In this document: in pieces, positions 42,744 to 53,971 of the stretch
How positions within the stretch are numbered: position 1 is the stretch's first letter
Layout of the letters: each line of letters opens with the position of its first letter
Source: Zeus faber
Lineage: Eukaryota; Chordata; Actinopteri; Zeiformes; Zeidae
DNA length: 64,000 nucleotides
NCBI GenBank assembly: GCA_960531495.1
Contig: CAUIJY010000090.1
Span: 1-64,000 of the forward strand
Direction of reading: 5' to 3'
The notes under the pieces: model-generated
The model's database searches: none
What the model was told of the DNA's origin: nothing
Seen by the model: the letters and a program-made list of their open reading frames with translations, nothing else
Position numbers and translations under genes: made by a program

Positions 42744-45533
42744 ATCTCCTTGTTGCTGGCCCACGTCCGACCCACCCTTTGGGCGGCCGGCAAATACGAT
42801 GTAGGCCTCATAAAACACTGTCCCCCAGTGCACATCAAACCCAAATCCTCTTTCTGCCCGTCACAAAAACAATATCCATTGCGACAGGAAGCTGTTGATC
42901 GCATCACCCCCGTCTTTGAGTCCCTCCTTGACGTGGGAATCATCAGCCCATGTGACGACTCCCCTGTCCAAACACCTATATTCCCAGTCAAGAAAATCCG
43001 ACCTCAAGGGCAGCCCACCGAGTGGCCCTTTGTCCAAGACCTGCAGGCCGTTAATGCGGCCATCGACTCCCCCACTCCGAATGTTCCTAACCCATACACT
43101 ATCATGAGTCAAATCTTTTCGGGATCCACTTGGTTTTCTGTTATTGACCTCTCCAATGCTTTTTTCTCTGTCCCAGTCCACCCATACTCCCAGTTTTGGT
43201 TCGCCTTCCACTTCGCTGGACCTCAAACCTGGACACGCCTCTGCCAGGGCTTAACTTGCAGCCCCACCCTCTTCTGCGAGGCTCTCGCCCGCAGCCTCGC
43301 CCCCTTCGTCCTTTCTGAGGGAAGGGTCCTCCTGCAGTATGTGGACGACCCAGTGTGAACAGTACACCCTCACACTCCAGCGGCCTGTCTCATCTGAGGG
43401 TCATAAGGTTTCTCTAAGCAAACTTCAGTAAGTCTACCAGAAAGTGGTCTTCCTTGGTCACGTCATTACCCCTCAGGGGAAGACTTTGTCCCTGCCAGAA
43501 TCCAGGCCATCATCAACGTCCCCAGACCATATAACAAAAAGCAAATGCTCTCTTTTCTCGGCATGTGTTCTTACTGCTGCCACTTCATCCCCAATTTTTC
43601 AGCCCTTGACCGCCCCCTCAAGGAAATCACCCTGTCCCGCAGCCTTACGGCCTCTTCTCCACTAACATGGACCGAGGACGCCTGCACCGCCTCCGAGGCC
43701 CTTAAGATGGCCCTCCGACGTCTCCAAACTTGGCAATTCCAGATCCCCTTTGGCCCTTTGTTCAGTTCATGGACGAACGTCAGGGCAGCATGACCTCTGT
43801 CCTATTACCAAAACATGGCGACACCCTCTGGCCTGTGGGTTTCTTCATATGTTTATTAGATCCGGTGGCTTGTGGCCTTCCTCCTTGCCTACATGCTGTC
43901 GCGGCCTGTGAAAAGGCCGTGCTGGCCACACGCGACTTTGTGGGTTTCGCGCCACTCACCCTTTTTATTCCCCATTCCGTCTCCAACATCTTACAGGAAC
44001 AAAAATCCTCCCGTCTCTCGCGGCACGTTGGCTCCGCTACCACACAGTGCTCCTTGGGCTTCCACATGTCACGGTGCTCGTCGCCCTGACCGAGGCGCGC
44101 AAATTAGCCAAAGGCCGTTCAGCGACAATCTACACCGACTCTCGTTACGCTTTTGGCGTCGTGTTTGACTTTGGAGCACTTTGGAAACACAGACGGTTTT
44201 TGAAGTCAGACGGCAAGCCATTACTGCACCACCATAAAGTGGCGGCCCATTTGGAGGCCATCCTCCTCCCCCTCTCCATCGCTGTTTGTAAATGCGCCGC
44301 ACACACTCCCAACACAGATCCCGTCTCCCTCGGCAACGCCCGCGCGACGCAGCCCCCTCCCTCATTCCTCCTCCCTCTACTCATCCCCCCCTTCCCCCAC
44401 ACCCCCCTCCCTCACTGACCTGCTCTCCCTCTCTTCCCCAGATGAACGCAGACTTTGGTCCAGCTGTGGGGCCACCCTCCGCGATGGCGTTTGGATGAGC
44501 CCCGATGACAAACCCTGCCTGCCCAGGCGCCTGTTTCCTTGTTTCGTTAAGTTGTCACATGGTTTGGACCATGTGTCAAAAGGAGGGATGTGCACGGCAG
44601 TACAAACACATTGGTTCACAAAAGGCTTTTCAACATTTGCAGCCACATATTGCAACAAGTTTGTAATTTGCGCCCAACACAACCCTAGCAGGCCAAAGGG
44701 CCTCACACACCCCGCTGCACACCCAACCCCAACGCGCCCGTTCCAACATGTAATGATAGACTTCGTCGCATTTACACCGTGCAGAAACAAAAAATACTGT
44801 CTGGTCATGGTTGACATGTTTTCCAAATGGGTGGAAGCTTTCCTCGCCAAACATGCCACGGCGTCAACAGTGGCGAAAGCCGACAATGGCAGCCATTTTG
44901 TAAACAACCTCCTCACACAGTTGTCGACACATTTCCAATTTGATTTAAAAACACACTGCAGCTACCACCCATAATCTGGGGGTGCTGTAGAATGCCAAAA
45001 CGGGTCGCTGAAAAACAAACTGGCAAAATGCTTCAGCAAAACAAACCTCAACTAGGTAGACGCGCTGCCCATCGTGCTGATGTATATGAGAATGCGAGTG
45101 CGCCCGCAAAATAACCTTTCCCCTTTCAAGGTCCTTTTCGCAGCCCCTCCCAATGTGGGACTGGGACCTCCAGGCCCGCTGATGGTCACCAACCTCTGCG
45201 AAGACACGCTGGTAAGATATTGCATTTCCTTAACCAAGTCTCTTTCTGAAATCAGACAACAGGTAGGCTCTGCCTTGCCCCAAGCCGCCACTGGGCCCAT
45301 TGCACAACATTCGACCTGGCGACTTCATGCTGATAAAGAATAAACACCGGAAGTCCTGGAAACACCAGCGATGGCTGGGCCCATACCAGGTCTTCATGAC
45401 AACCCACACGACGATAAAAGTCCAGGAAAGGGCAACATGGGTGCATGCCAGTCACTGCAAGACCATCAGCCTCCAACTACAGCCCGGAAACACCCAGCAA
45501 GGAGGGTCACACACAACCCCTCCCATCCCCTAA
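42744..45533 (+). pseudogene. Retroviral pol (RT, RNase H, integrase), broken
   Basis: RT comes first (about 42744-43358), including the FPVKK fingers motif, the LQAVN motif and the catalytic YVDD at 43339-43350. The frame stops six bases later at 43356-43358 after an abnormal DDPV. The RT thumb (FLGHVITPQGKT near 43450) and connection follow in other frames. RNase H remains appear at 43950-44330 with YTDSRYAFG at about 44130. Integrase starts near 44495, with an altered zinc region, core aspartates near 44760 and DNGSHF near 44881, and a stop at 44972-44974. Its C-terminal GPY-type segment (SWKHQRWLGPYQV) is at about 45354-45400. At least five frame breaks are visible, so no working enzyme can be made. 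Confidence 0.82.
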
Positions 45534-45685
45534 AAAATATTGTTACGAACACTGTTAGTTGCAAGGTGATGCGTGCGGGCAACCGTCCACCTTAGGTCAT
45601 AGACAAACGCACCCATAGGTCATAGACGAACGACGCTGACCACCACACACCACACTACATCAAGGATGCAGAAGCAGACGACACC

Positions 45686-47620
45686 ATGGAGCACCGTCCA
45701 CCCTGGCACCTGTTCCGACTCCCCGGCCTCTTCAGTGTGCGCGGCCCTGGGCGGGACAACAATATATATATGTTATACATGGATTTCTCATCCTGGAAAT
45801 GTTCCCCGTCCAGGCAATTGGGGCCCCTGTACAAACTGAGCCCAGGCTGTGTGGAATACAGATCATATCCCCTGGGGTTATACCTTACCCCAAGACCAGT
45901 CTGACCTGACCAACCGACTAAAGCTCCAAAAGCTCTCTAATCTTAACGCTATGGTCATGATAAGCATGTCCAGACTCCAGGTAAACAACTTCGGTTTCTC
46001 CGTCATATGCGCCTACCTTTCAGGCACCGATCCGTGCGGCTATTTTTGGCTGGTAGTTCGACCCAAGCCCGCCGCGCCGTCGTCTCATCGCCATATTCGC
46101 CAGACATATATATTCCTCCCCTGACACCACCGCCTTTAAATCTGTCCATTATGTGAATCTCTGTCTTATGGAGTAGGTCCCACCCGTGTCCCCAGATAAC
46201 AAAGTCCTAGGAATGAACCTCTGGTGGCGCCTACTGCGCTCCTGGATTGAGGCCGCAGAAGTTAATAACTCCTGCTACGCCTGCACCCTTTTTCTCCATA
46301 CAGTGACGGGAGTCCTCCCTGTCCGCCCCGTTCCCCTCACCTCCGATGAATGGTATTGCACCTTCCTTTCACTCACCGATCCCGTAGTGGGCCCAAATAG
46401 GTGGTGGCTCGCTAGGCCTAATCTACCTTCCCCGTGTTCCCTGTACTCTAATCAGGCTTTACGTGCCCATAACAGCACCACCTTCCGCTCCCGAGCTGGC
46501 GCGCTCCTTGAGCCGGTTGCTACCGTTCAACCCAACTTCCTTTTGGGTCTCCGTCACGCCCTCTGCGTTTCACGACGTCGACACCCCACTTGTGTACATC
46601 TTGCCTGTGGCAACACCACAGGCTGTGCGGTTACCTATGATAACAACTGCAGCCTTCTGCCCATTCATAATGTCTCGTCCTGTCTCTTGTTCGCCAACTC
46701 TTCCCACGGCGTCAACTCCTACCATCTCTTCCGTAACGTTTCCGGGAGTGAAAATCTCACCTCTACCATGTTGTTCTGGCCAAACGATTGCGGTGCTGGC
46801 AGGGGTCACGACGTCTTGTGGCTTTGCGGCCCTCTCCTACATCAGTTCCTTCCCCAGTCTTGGTTCGGCATTTGCTCCCTCATTAAACAACGTCCCGCTG
46901 TTACCATACTGGATAGATTACTTCATACCACGCATTATTATCCCCATTATCCCGATCCCGCCACCAACGGCCACCGTATCGCCAGACAAGAACTGACGTC
47001 AGGCACCGCAAAATACTTATCCGGAGACCTCCCTTGGTGGGGTGCAGTCAATAACGCCCACAACATCGACGCTCTTGACATGAGTTGAGAGAACCTCACT
47101 GCACTTGTCACTGACGGCTTCTCCACCCTCACTCCCTTTATGACAGCCACGCGTAATATGTTACAACAACACCAAGCCGCCCTCGACATCATCCTAGCTT
47201 TCAATGGCGGCCTCTGTAATGTTATCATGTTATCTCTGCCAAGGAGACATCATACTCGTGCTGCACCTACATTCTAGATGCAGCCGCAATATCTCCCATA
47301 CGATTACACAGCTTAACTCCCTTCTCGCAGATATGAAGGCTGACGACGTCCCTCCCCCCTCGGGATGGGACTGGCGGTCCTGGCTCACAGACCTGTGGCT
47401 CCTTCGTGCCTGCGCCATCGTTGTGGTCGGCTTTGGCCTCCATTTGGCTTTATCATGGTGTATTGTTCCCCACGCTCATTCAGCCGCCACTAAACTCGTT
47501 TCTTCCGCTTTCGTCCGTTACTTTGCCATTCCCCAGATGGACGCCCCCTCCCTCGACGATCCCTTTTCCCTATCCCTCCCCGACTTCGACTCAGACGACG
47601 ACTTTTCCACAGTTTGCTAG
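45686..47620 (+). pseudogene. Retroviral env, broken
   Basis: Begins with an N-terminal surface-protein frame (45686-45904), then frame changes, then a 300-codon frame (46186-47088) with many cysteines and N-glycosylation sites typical of a surface subunit. It runs into the TM ectodomain and stops at a TGA (47086-47088). TM sequence continues past it, with the conserved heptad/immunosuppressive-like region near 47150-47215. An 8-base tandem duplication at 47219-47234 then shifts the frame. The last frame (47204-47620) holds a single hydrophobic anchor near residues 70-95 and an acidic cytoplasmic tail. Env would mediate receptor binding and fusion in a live virus; here it is interrupted in at least four places. 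Confidence 0.8.
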
Positions 47621-47840
47621 GGACCTCCGTCCCTCTTCCCTTTATGATGGGTTCTCTTAAACCTTGGGGTGTGAGTCCCTAGATGTACTCGGGTTTGCCG
47701 ACGGAGGTTTTCTATATATCTGTCAATTATCTGCTTATTTTTTGAGTGTTAATACTTTGCTGTTTTCGCTTATTTTGAGTGCGTTCATATTTTGCTGTTT
47801 TTGAGATGATTTTATTTCGTACTGATGTTTTAAATATAAA

Positions 47841-47850
47841 CAAAAGGAGG
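47841..47850 (+). promoter_or_regulatory. Polypurine tract of the endogenous retrovirus
   Basis: CAAAAGGAGG lies four bases before the TG that starts the LTR. Confidence 0.7.
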
Positions 47851-47854
47851 AATA

Positions 47855-48280
47855 TGTACAGGCAAAATCCTCCTTTTCCCCTTCTACAATAACATGTTTG
47901 CCAAACACTATCTGATCAGCATGCACTCTAGGCAAGGGCACGTTATTCCTGCAACAAGGAAAACCTGCGACCCACTTCTAGACTAAAACAACACACTCAA
48001 ACACATAGTCGAATAGAATCCATACGAGGACTTCAAGGTCATCACCAGACAGGGCAGTGCATCAACCCACCCCAACGGTCTCACACATCTCACCACATAT
48101 AGACACACCTACTTCCTGTATCCGGCAGGACGGGTGAGCTCGACTACAGGCTGCGTCCTGCGATTCGCTCTCTCCCTCTCCTCTCATTGCAATGACTAAC
48201 TCTTTTCCTCTAAAATAAATATACACGCAAAACATTTAATTTGTTCACGATCCTTTATTACAGAAATTACCACGACAACA
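47855..48280 (+). repeat. 3' LTR of the endogenous retrovirus
   Basis: Starts TGTACAGGC after the polypurine tract and ends CACGACAACA, giving TG...CA ends and a length of 426 bases. AATAAATATA near 48213 is the polyadenylation signal. tRNA-unit sequence follows directly. No 5' partner is in the window. Confidence 0.7.
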
Positions 48281-48477
48281 GGTTTGTAATGTTCAAACAA
48301 CAACAGTAACATTTCTCTTGTAAAATACAAGGATCGCCCAATATAACTATAATTGGGTTAAAGGAAATTAAGAGGAGAGACAGGCAGAACATAGGTTCAG
48401 TGTAGGAATAAAAATTAAGTGGAATTTGTATGAGACACAACCATTGTTGATCTTCAGAACTTGTAATTTCCAACCAT

Positions 48478-48558
48478 GGCAGTGGAGGGATTTGAACCCA
48501 CGCCCCCGAAGAGACTGGAGCCTTAATCGAGCGCCTTCGACCACTCGGCACCTCTACC
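48478..48558 (-). pseudogene. tRNA-Leu(AAG) pseudogene
   Basis: 81 bases with anticodon loop TTAAGGC. The D arm lost one base (GTGCCGAGTGG), one acceptor pair is A-A and one anticodon-stem pair is lost. Confidence 0.7.
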
Positions 48559-48707
48559 ACAACTTGTTTGTTTTGGATCACAGATGAGAGATGGGATTGG
48601 AGAGCAGCGTTCAATATATCATGCATAATTATATATCGTTCATTCCAATCTAAAAAGGCTTTAGCAAAATCTTTCTTGGCTCACAAGTACACATTTAAGG
48701 CTTCCAC

Positions 48708-48778
48708 TGTTCGTTTGTCCAGCGGAATAATTCTTACTTTGGGTTCGAGAGGTCCCGGGTCCAAATCCGGATGAGCCC
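48708..48778 (+). pseudogene. tRNA-Pro(UGG) pseudogene
   Basis: A 71-base layout with anticodon loop CTTTGGG and a GTCCCGGGTCCAAATCC T arm lacking one base. Confidence 0.65.
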
Positions 48779-48903
48779 AAAGACTAAAATTGTGAAGCTT
48801 TTGAAGCTGTTATTTAAATTCCATGATACTTCTAATAACAGAGGAGACTTGTCATCATTGTTAGCTACACTTGCCTCTTAACAATCGCATGAATGATATT
48901 TGA

Positions 48904-48975
48904 GGCTTGTTGGTCTCTGCATGTGATTCACGCTTTGCGCTGGAACGGTCCCAGGTTCAAATCACAGATGAGCTC
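48904..48975 (+). pseudogene. tRNA-Pro-derived pseudogene
   Basis: The direct-repeat counterpart of 41780-41851, with the same broken T stem (CAGGTTCAAATCACAGA). Confidence 0.6.
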
Positions 48976-49364
48976 TCAGAGTAAATTTGTATCCTTCCTG
49001 GGCAGTGTTCATTGTCCAGATGGAAGTCACAGAATTTGTTCATGGCCATATACCATAACCTGATAGACACAAATGTAACACCAACTTTCTTGCGTTTATG
49101 GTAGGTTACAATGAACCTTGATTTAACCAAAGGCATCTTTGGTAGCATTCTGATCTTAACCGAGGCATCCGTAGAGACTGGAGCAAAAATACAGCGCCTT
49201 ATGCCACTCTACCTACATTTAAAGACTTAATATGACAAATGTGAAGCTGGTGCTTGCCATGCATGGTTCTTCTAATAACAGAGGAGACAGACAAGGTGAC
49301 AGGTCATGGTTTGTTACCTGCACTGGCTGGCTTGCTAATCAGCATTGTTAAAGTAGGGGTTTAG

Positions 49365-49436
49365 GGCTTTGTTGGGCTAGACATATAATTCTCATTTTGG
49401 GTGTGAGAGGGCCTGGTTCAAGCGCTGGATAGACCC
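49365..49436 (+). pseudogene. tRNA-Pro(UGG) pseudogene
   Basis: The counterpart of 42228-42299 with loop TTTTGGG and a damaged T arm (GGTTCAAGCGC). Confidence 0.6.
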
Positions 49437-49598
49437 ACAAGCTTTGATCAGAGTTCTTCTGGACCGGTTTGTAATGTTTAAACAACAACAGTAACATTTC
49501 TCTTGTGAAATATATGGACTGCCAATATAGCTATAATTCTTCGAATGGAAATCAACACCACTTTATTGCTGTTTGAGTAAGATGTCTCCTTGGCAGAG

Positions 49599-49852
49599 AT
49601 AACATGACAGAGGCCGCCACTGAAAGCTCGGATGATGTCGAGGGCAGCTTGGTGTTGTAACATATTACGCGTGGCTGTCATCAAGGGAGTGAGAGTGGAG
49701 AAGACGTTAGTGACAAGTACAGTGAGGTTCTCTCAACGCATGTCAAGAGCGTCGATGTTGTGGCCGTTATTGACTGCACCCCACCAAGGGAGGACTCCGG
49801 ATAAGTATTTTGCGGTGCCTGACGTCAGTTCTCGTCTGGCGATACGGTGGCC
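49599..49852 (-). pseudogene. Inverted retroviral env fragment
   Basis: The minus strand matches env at about 46972-47234 (TM region) closely. It carries the same TGA as 47086-47088 but not the 8-base duplication at 47219-47234. It sits inside a tRNA-Pro/Leu unit, framed by two identical 18-base copies of GATGTCTCCTTGGCAGAG (49581-49598 and 49853-49870). Confidence 0.85.
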
Positions 49853-50014
49853 GATGTCTCCTTGGCAGAGCACCAGTACAACTTAAGTGGAAATTGTATG
49901 AGAGACCATGACCACCACCGCCGCCGCTGCTGCTGATCTTCTGACATTGACAAACTCATATTCTAGGTTAGAAGCAGCAGTTGTATGTAAGCTTACAAAC
50001 AGCATTATCAACCT

Positions 50015-50096
50015 TTGCAGTGGTGGGATTTGAACCCATACCCATGAAGAGGCTGGAGCTTAAATCTAGCGCCTTGGGCCACTCGGCCACACTACC
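50015..50096 (-). pseudogene. tRNA-Leu with UAA anticodon, near-intact
   Basis: An 82-base type II layout with TGGCCGAGTGG A box, GGTTCAAATCC B box and anticodon loop TTTAAGC (UAA). The first acceptor pair is G-A, and one anticodon-stem pair is A-C. It is the counterpart of the AAG gene at 42639-42720. Possibly weakly functional. Confidence 0.65.
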
Positions 50097-50490
50097 ACAT
50101 TTTGCTGACCTTGAACGACAGATGAGGAGTTAAATAAGCAAGATGACAAGTCAAAATTTGTAAACTGTCACTGGAAAGCAGAGTTCAATATAACATGTAT
50201 AATTATAGATCCTTCATAAAAATCAAATGAGTTGTTGCACTTAACTTTGACGTCACTCTCACCCTACTGGCTCCCTGGACTAACCGCCACATTGTACTTT
50301 AGCGTTAGACGTTTTTACATGTCACAAAGTTGAATGACTGTCATTGTTCGCTACAACTATAGTCCATTGTAACCTAGCATAGCTTGAATTAGACTGAGGA
50401 GTCAAGAAGAGCAATGTAGGCATACTTGAGAACCTGCAGATTATTTAAAGTGTTTAAGAAATCCATCAGCAAGGAGAAATTTTAGTCTTT

Positions 50491-50557
50491 GGGCTCATCC
50501 GGATTTGGACCTAGGACTTCTCGCACCCAAAGCAAAAATCATTCCGCTGGACGGACA
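50491..50557 (-). pseudogene. Inverted tRNA-Pro relic
   Basis: The reverse complement of the relic at 48708-48778, including the flanking TTTAGTCTTT. Confidence 0.6.
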
Positions 50558-50803
50558 TGAAATATATATAGATATATGTATGTATATAACGATAACAATA
50601 AAGATATATTTACATCTTTATTGTTATTATAACGGTTTTCATAAGATGTTTGTTTCCCAGTCTAATTCTATTTGAGATATAATTCTTAGGAGATCTTTGT
50701 CCTACAAATTGTATTGCATTGAGGTAATTTTGTGATCCCTTTGCCTCAATTATATGATATATTTTTATTAGTGTATTTTTCTTTTGTATTGTTCCACTGG
50801 GAA

Positions 50804-51245
50804 CAAAAGGAGGGTGTGGTAGAAAAATGCTCATGAATGATATTACTTCACAACCAATTGATGTCTAAATGCTGAGTCGCATGTGTTTTGTTTGGTGATT
50901 ACCTCAGGTCTTTATTGGGAAATCTCACATCACACAACTGGCACAACTGTTTTAATCCTTATCTGTGTTTTTCTAGCTCATAAAAGGACCGTTTGTGTAA
51001 AAACTCAATTTTTTTTAACTCAATTTAACCACATGTGTTTCATGTTTCTGTGTTAAAACAGTCCTCAGGTGTAACTGAAGGCAACAGCAAATCAAATGGC
51101 TGGTCTCAAGATCAACTTTTTCTTTGCAAAAAAAGCTAGCTTCTTCAAATCTACAACTACGATATTCACTGTTTTTAAAGTGCATCTGAATCTTTCTCTT
51201 TATTCTGCGGAATAAATATCTTTTATACCCTCAGATATGGAGCTC
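50804..51245 (+). mobile_element. Possible solo LTR with polypurine tract
   Basis: CAAAAGGAGG (50804-50813) is followed by TGTGGTAG (50815), a TATA-like CATAAAAGG (50980) and an R-like CTTTCTCTTTATTCTGCGG with AATAAA at 51211-51216. The R-like motif matches 24217-24240 nearly base for base, so the two regions belong to related LTRs. The right end is not defined. Confidence 0.5.
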
Positions 51246-51599
51246 AGATATATATATAGTCCCTTCTGCGCTCGTGCTGTGTGCTGGTTTGTCCATGGCA
51301 GTTGTCACGTGACCATGATTCATGAAAGTTTCGCCAAAACATTTTGAATGGTTGACGTTTTTTATTAGTTTATGGAGTTATTTTCAATAAACACTGATGA
51401 TAAATTTACATGTTAAATATGTGTCATGGAGTAGAGAACAATATGCATTATAATATAATGTCATTTTAAAAATATATATATGAAGTGAAATATTATACTA
51501 TCACATCAACTTAAATAGCTGAAATGAATAATTAAATGAATGAACATTTAATTTTTATTTTACAGTTTATAAATATATTTTATATAAAAACGTTTTTTT

Positions 51600-51630
<31 letters not shown>

Positions 51631-51867
51631 AGAATATAATTGATATTATTGTTATGTATTAGCAGTGGAATATGATTATTATGAATAATAACTGTCAAGT
51701 ATTATTATATTATAATTATTTAGATGATTCTCTGTACCGGCTCCACGTCACTGTTGAGCCAACAATGAGTGTTATTTTCTTTTGAATATGGATTTATTAT
51801 GATTATTGTTTCTAAAATGCCAATTTTTCCATCGATAGTTGTCGAAGAAGTGCTCTCTATGAGGGTG
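51246..51867. other. A/T-rich DNA with a (TA)n run
   Basis: A TA run lies at 51606-51630. No gene is visible. Confidence 0.5.
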
Positions 51868-51895
51868 TGGGAGCCTCTACAAAAAGAGCCTTTGT
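51868..51895 (-). promoter_or_regulatory. Degenerate histone 3' stem-loop
   Basis: Minus strand: CAAAGGCTCTTTTTGTAGAG followed by GCTCCCACA. Replication-dependent histone mRNAs end in a GGCTCTTTTCAGAGCC-type hairpin flanked by CAAA and ACCCA. The left half-stem GGCTCT is exact and the right half is altered. It lies on the same strand and side as the histone H1 tail at 53972-54070, with a hAT element between. Confidence 0.55.
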
Positions 51896-51905
51896 GGGTT
51901 CAACG

Positions 51906-53950
51906 CAGGGGTGGGCAAACTTTTTGGCTCAGGGGCCACATTGACTTTTAAAATTTGACAGACGGGCCGGGTCAGCACAAGATGCAAACATATCAAACAT
52001 AAACAGAAAAAAAGCATGACAGTGTTAATACACTTACCTTTTAATGGGAATGGTGTTGTTATTCACCCATTTTTGCCAGTGCATCCAAGTCTGGTGTTAA
52101 TTTTGTTGTGGCAATTCTCAGAACAGATCTGAGGTGTTCATCACTCAACTGGGATCTGTGGGGTGCTTTGTTTGTGTTAATCACACTAAAAGTCTGTTCA
52201 CGCACATACGTAGAGCCAAACAACACCAGCATCCTCTGTGCCATCTTCTGGATGTTTGGAAATTTGGCTGCGCTTAATGAAGCATAAAACTCATCCAGTT
52301 TAAGAGAGTTGAACTTCTCCTTTAAGACGGTGTCACATTGGAGATCAATCAGTTCCAACTGCAACTCCTGTGTCGCTGTTTCAGGGTCTTGTGAGAAGGG
52401 ACATGACACCAGCTGAAGTGACTTGTCAATTTTTCCAAAATCAGAGAACCGACGGCAGAATTCTTCATGCAGGTCATCCAGTGATTTCCTGTATTTTTTC
52501 ACATGTTGAGGGGCCTCTTTCAACGTAGCCAGTGTGGGGAAATGAGCCAATGACTTGTTTGACATTTGATTTTGAGAATAAAGCTTGCTTGGTTTTGAAG
52601 GCTCTGACATTTGTATGCATTTCATGCACAAACTGGTCTTTCCCTTGTAGCCTCACGTTCAGCTCATTCATGTGTGTCAGTATGTCCACAACAGTATGTC
52701 CAGCGGATATCAGAATGGTAAAGCAAGTCCCTGTGATCAGCGTCAGTTTCTTCAAGAAACGTAATAAACTGACGATGGGGAAGTGCCCTTGCTCGAATAA
52801 AGTTAACAAGTTTTACAACTGGCTTCACCACGTGGTCAAGCTGCAATACGGATTTACACAGTGCTTCCTGGTGAATTATGCAGTGTAGGAAAATGACCTC
52901 CTGCTCAGGGTTGTCCTCTTTCACCCTCTCCTGGATTCTTTTGAACAGTCCGACTTTTTTTCCCGTCAGATTTGGCGATCCATCTGTGGTAACGTTGGCG
53001 AGCGTACTCCAAGGTAGCTTGTGCCTCTTAATGACCGCCGACACAATGTCATACAAGTCCTCTCCCCGTGTTTTCCCTTTTAGGGATTCCATGGCCAAAA
53101 ACTCCTCAGTTTTCTAGAAATTGTTATTAATCCCTCTGATAAAAATTAAAAGCTGAGCGGTATCCTTTATGTCTGTACTTTCGTCCAGTGCCAAAGAATA
53201 TAATGTAAATTACTCCGCTTTTTTGTTTATCTTGCTAGCTAGGTCTTCGTCAATTAGTTCAACAGGGCGAGTCACTGTCCTGCGTGGTAAGCACATTTTT
53301 TCAAACTTGTTCTTGCTCCCAGGACACAAGATACCTGCTGTCTCTACCATGCACTCTTTGAGAAACTCCCTTTCAGAGAAAGGCTTGCTGGCTTTTGCCA
53401 ATTTGAATGCCAGCAAATAACTTGCCTTCGTCCTTGGTTCTTGGATGGGAGTTTGTCGGATAAAGGTTTTTTGTTGAGCCTGCAAGCCAGCTGCCAACCT
53501 CTGAGCGGTAGCCGTCCGATATGCGTTGATCGGTTGTTAGCATTATTAGCATGCCTGGTAGAAAAGTGAGGGCTGATGTATTCCTTTAAAACCGCAATCG
53601 TTTCTTGGCAATTAAGACATGCAGCCTTTGACCAGACCTAGGTAAAAAAGTATTTAGTTGTCCATTACTTATTAAACACTCGGCACTCACTGTGGACTTT
53701 TCTTTTCTTTGGCCCACTCGTTGTTGCAGATGGGTTCAGAGTAGTAGCAGAGTAATAACAGAGAGTAGCTCGGGCTCCACAAAATCAAGTCACCGCGCCT
53801 AATGCGGCACCTGGTGAAACGCCAGGCATTACAGGTCAAGGTGAAATGAATGCAGTCATAATTATGAATTCTGTACCAATCTTTGGCGGGCCGCATAAAA
53901 AAGACCAACGGGCCGGATGTGGCCCGAGGGCCGTAGTTTTCCCACCCCTG
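51906..53950 (-). mobile_element. hAT transposon (Charlie-like)
   Basis: Bounded by terminal inverted repeats: CAGGGGTGGGCAAACTTTTT at the left, and its approximate inverse ending TTTTCCCACCCCTG at the right. Flanking bases GTTCAACG (51898-51905) and GTCCAACG (53951-53958) are an 8-base target duplication with one difference, as expected for hAT. It is 2045 bases long. It carries a broken transposase on the minus strand and landed in the 3' UTR of a histone H1 relic. Confidence 0.88.
52059..53640 (-). pseudogene. hAT transposase (GTF2IRD2/ZBED-like), broken
   Basis: The minus strand first shows a BED-like zinc finger (CLNCQET and HFSTRH, about 53620-53560). Then come KASYLLAFKLAKASKPFSE and GTV-type core text (53497-53210), WSTLANVTTDGSPNLTGKK (about 53005), IFLHCIIHQEALCKSVLQLD (about 52890), the HSDIRW core motif (about 52710), and the dimerisation domain ending FSVINTNKAPHRSQLSDEHL (about 52180-52110). 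Frames break near 53208, 53100, 52700 and 52600, so no full protein remains. The family cuts and pastes DNA at the terminal repeats above. Confidence 0.85.
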
Positions 53951-53971
53951 GTCCAACGGGATGGAATTAAT

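Larger units (their letters stand above)
42744..48280 (+). mobile_element. Endogenous retrovirus, 5'-truncated (pol, env, 3' LTR)
   Basis: A plus-strand provirus remnant with RT, RNase H, integrase, Env and a 3' LTR. It has no 5' LTR, gag or protease. Its left end abuts a tRNA-Leu gene, and its right end joins tRNA-unit sequence (GGTTTGTAATGTT). Gammaretrovirus-like gene order and motif style place it among fish gamma/epsilon-like viruses. It carries many stops and frameshifts. G/C content and codon use stay close to an exogenous-like coding sequence, so it is younger than the remnant at 11640-14395. Confidence 0.85.
48281..50560. repeat. tRNA-Pro/tRNA-Leu repeat unit B with env scrap
   Basis: After the LTR, unit sequence resumes with a Leu relic (48478-48558, minus) and a Pro relic (48708-48778). 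The segment 48903-50096 then duplicates 41779-42720 in direct orientation and is longer by about 250 bases, which the env scrap at 49599-49852 explains. An inverted Pro relic (50491-50557, minus) closes the unit. Confidence 0.75.

Noticed and set aside
49581-49870. 18-base flanking repeats as a target-site duplication from LINE-mediated insertion
   Set aside because: The word is already present in the env donor and in units without the scrap, and there is no poly-A or 3' tail.
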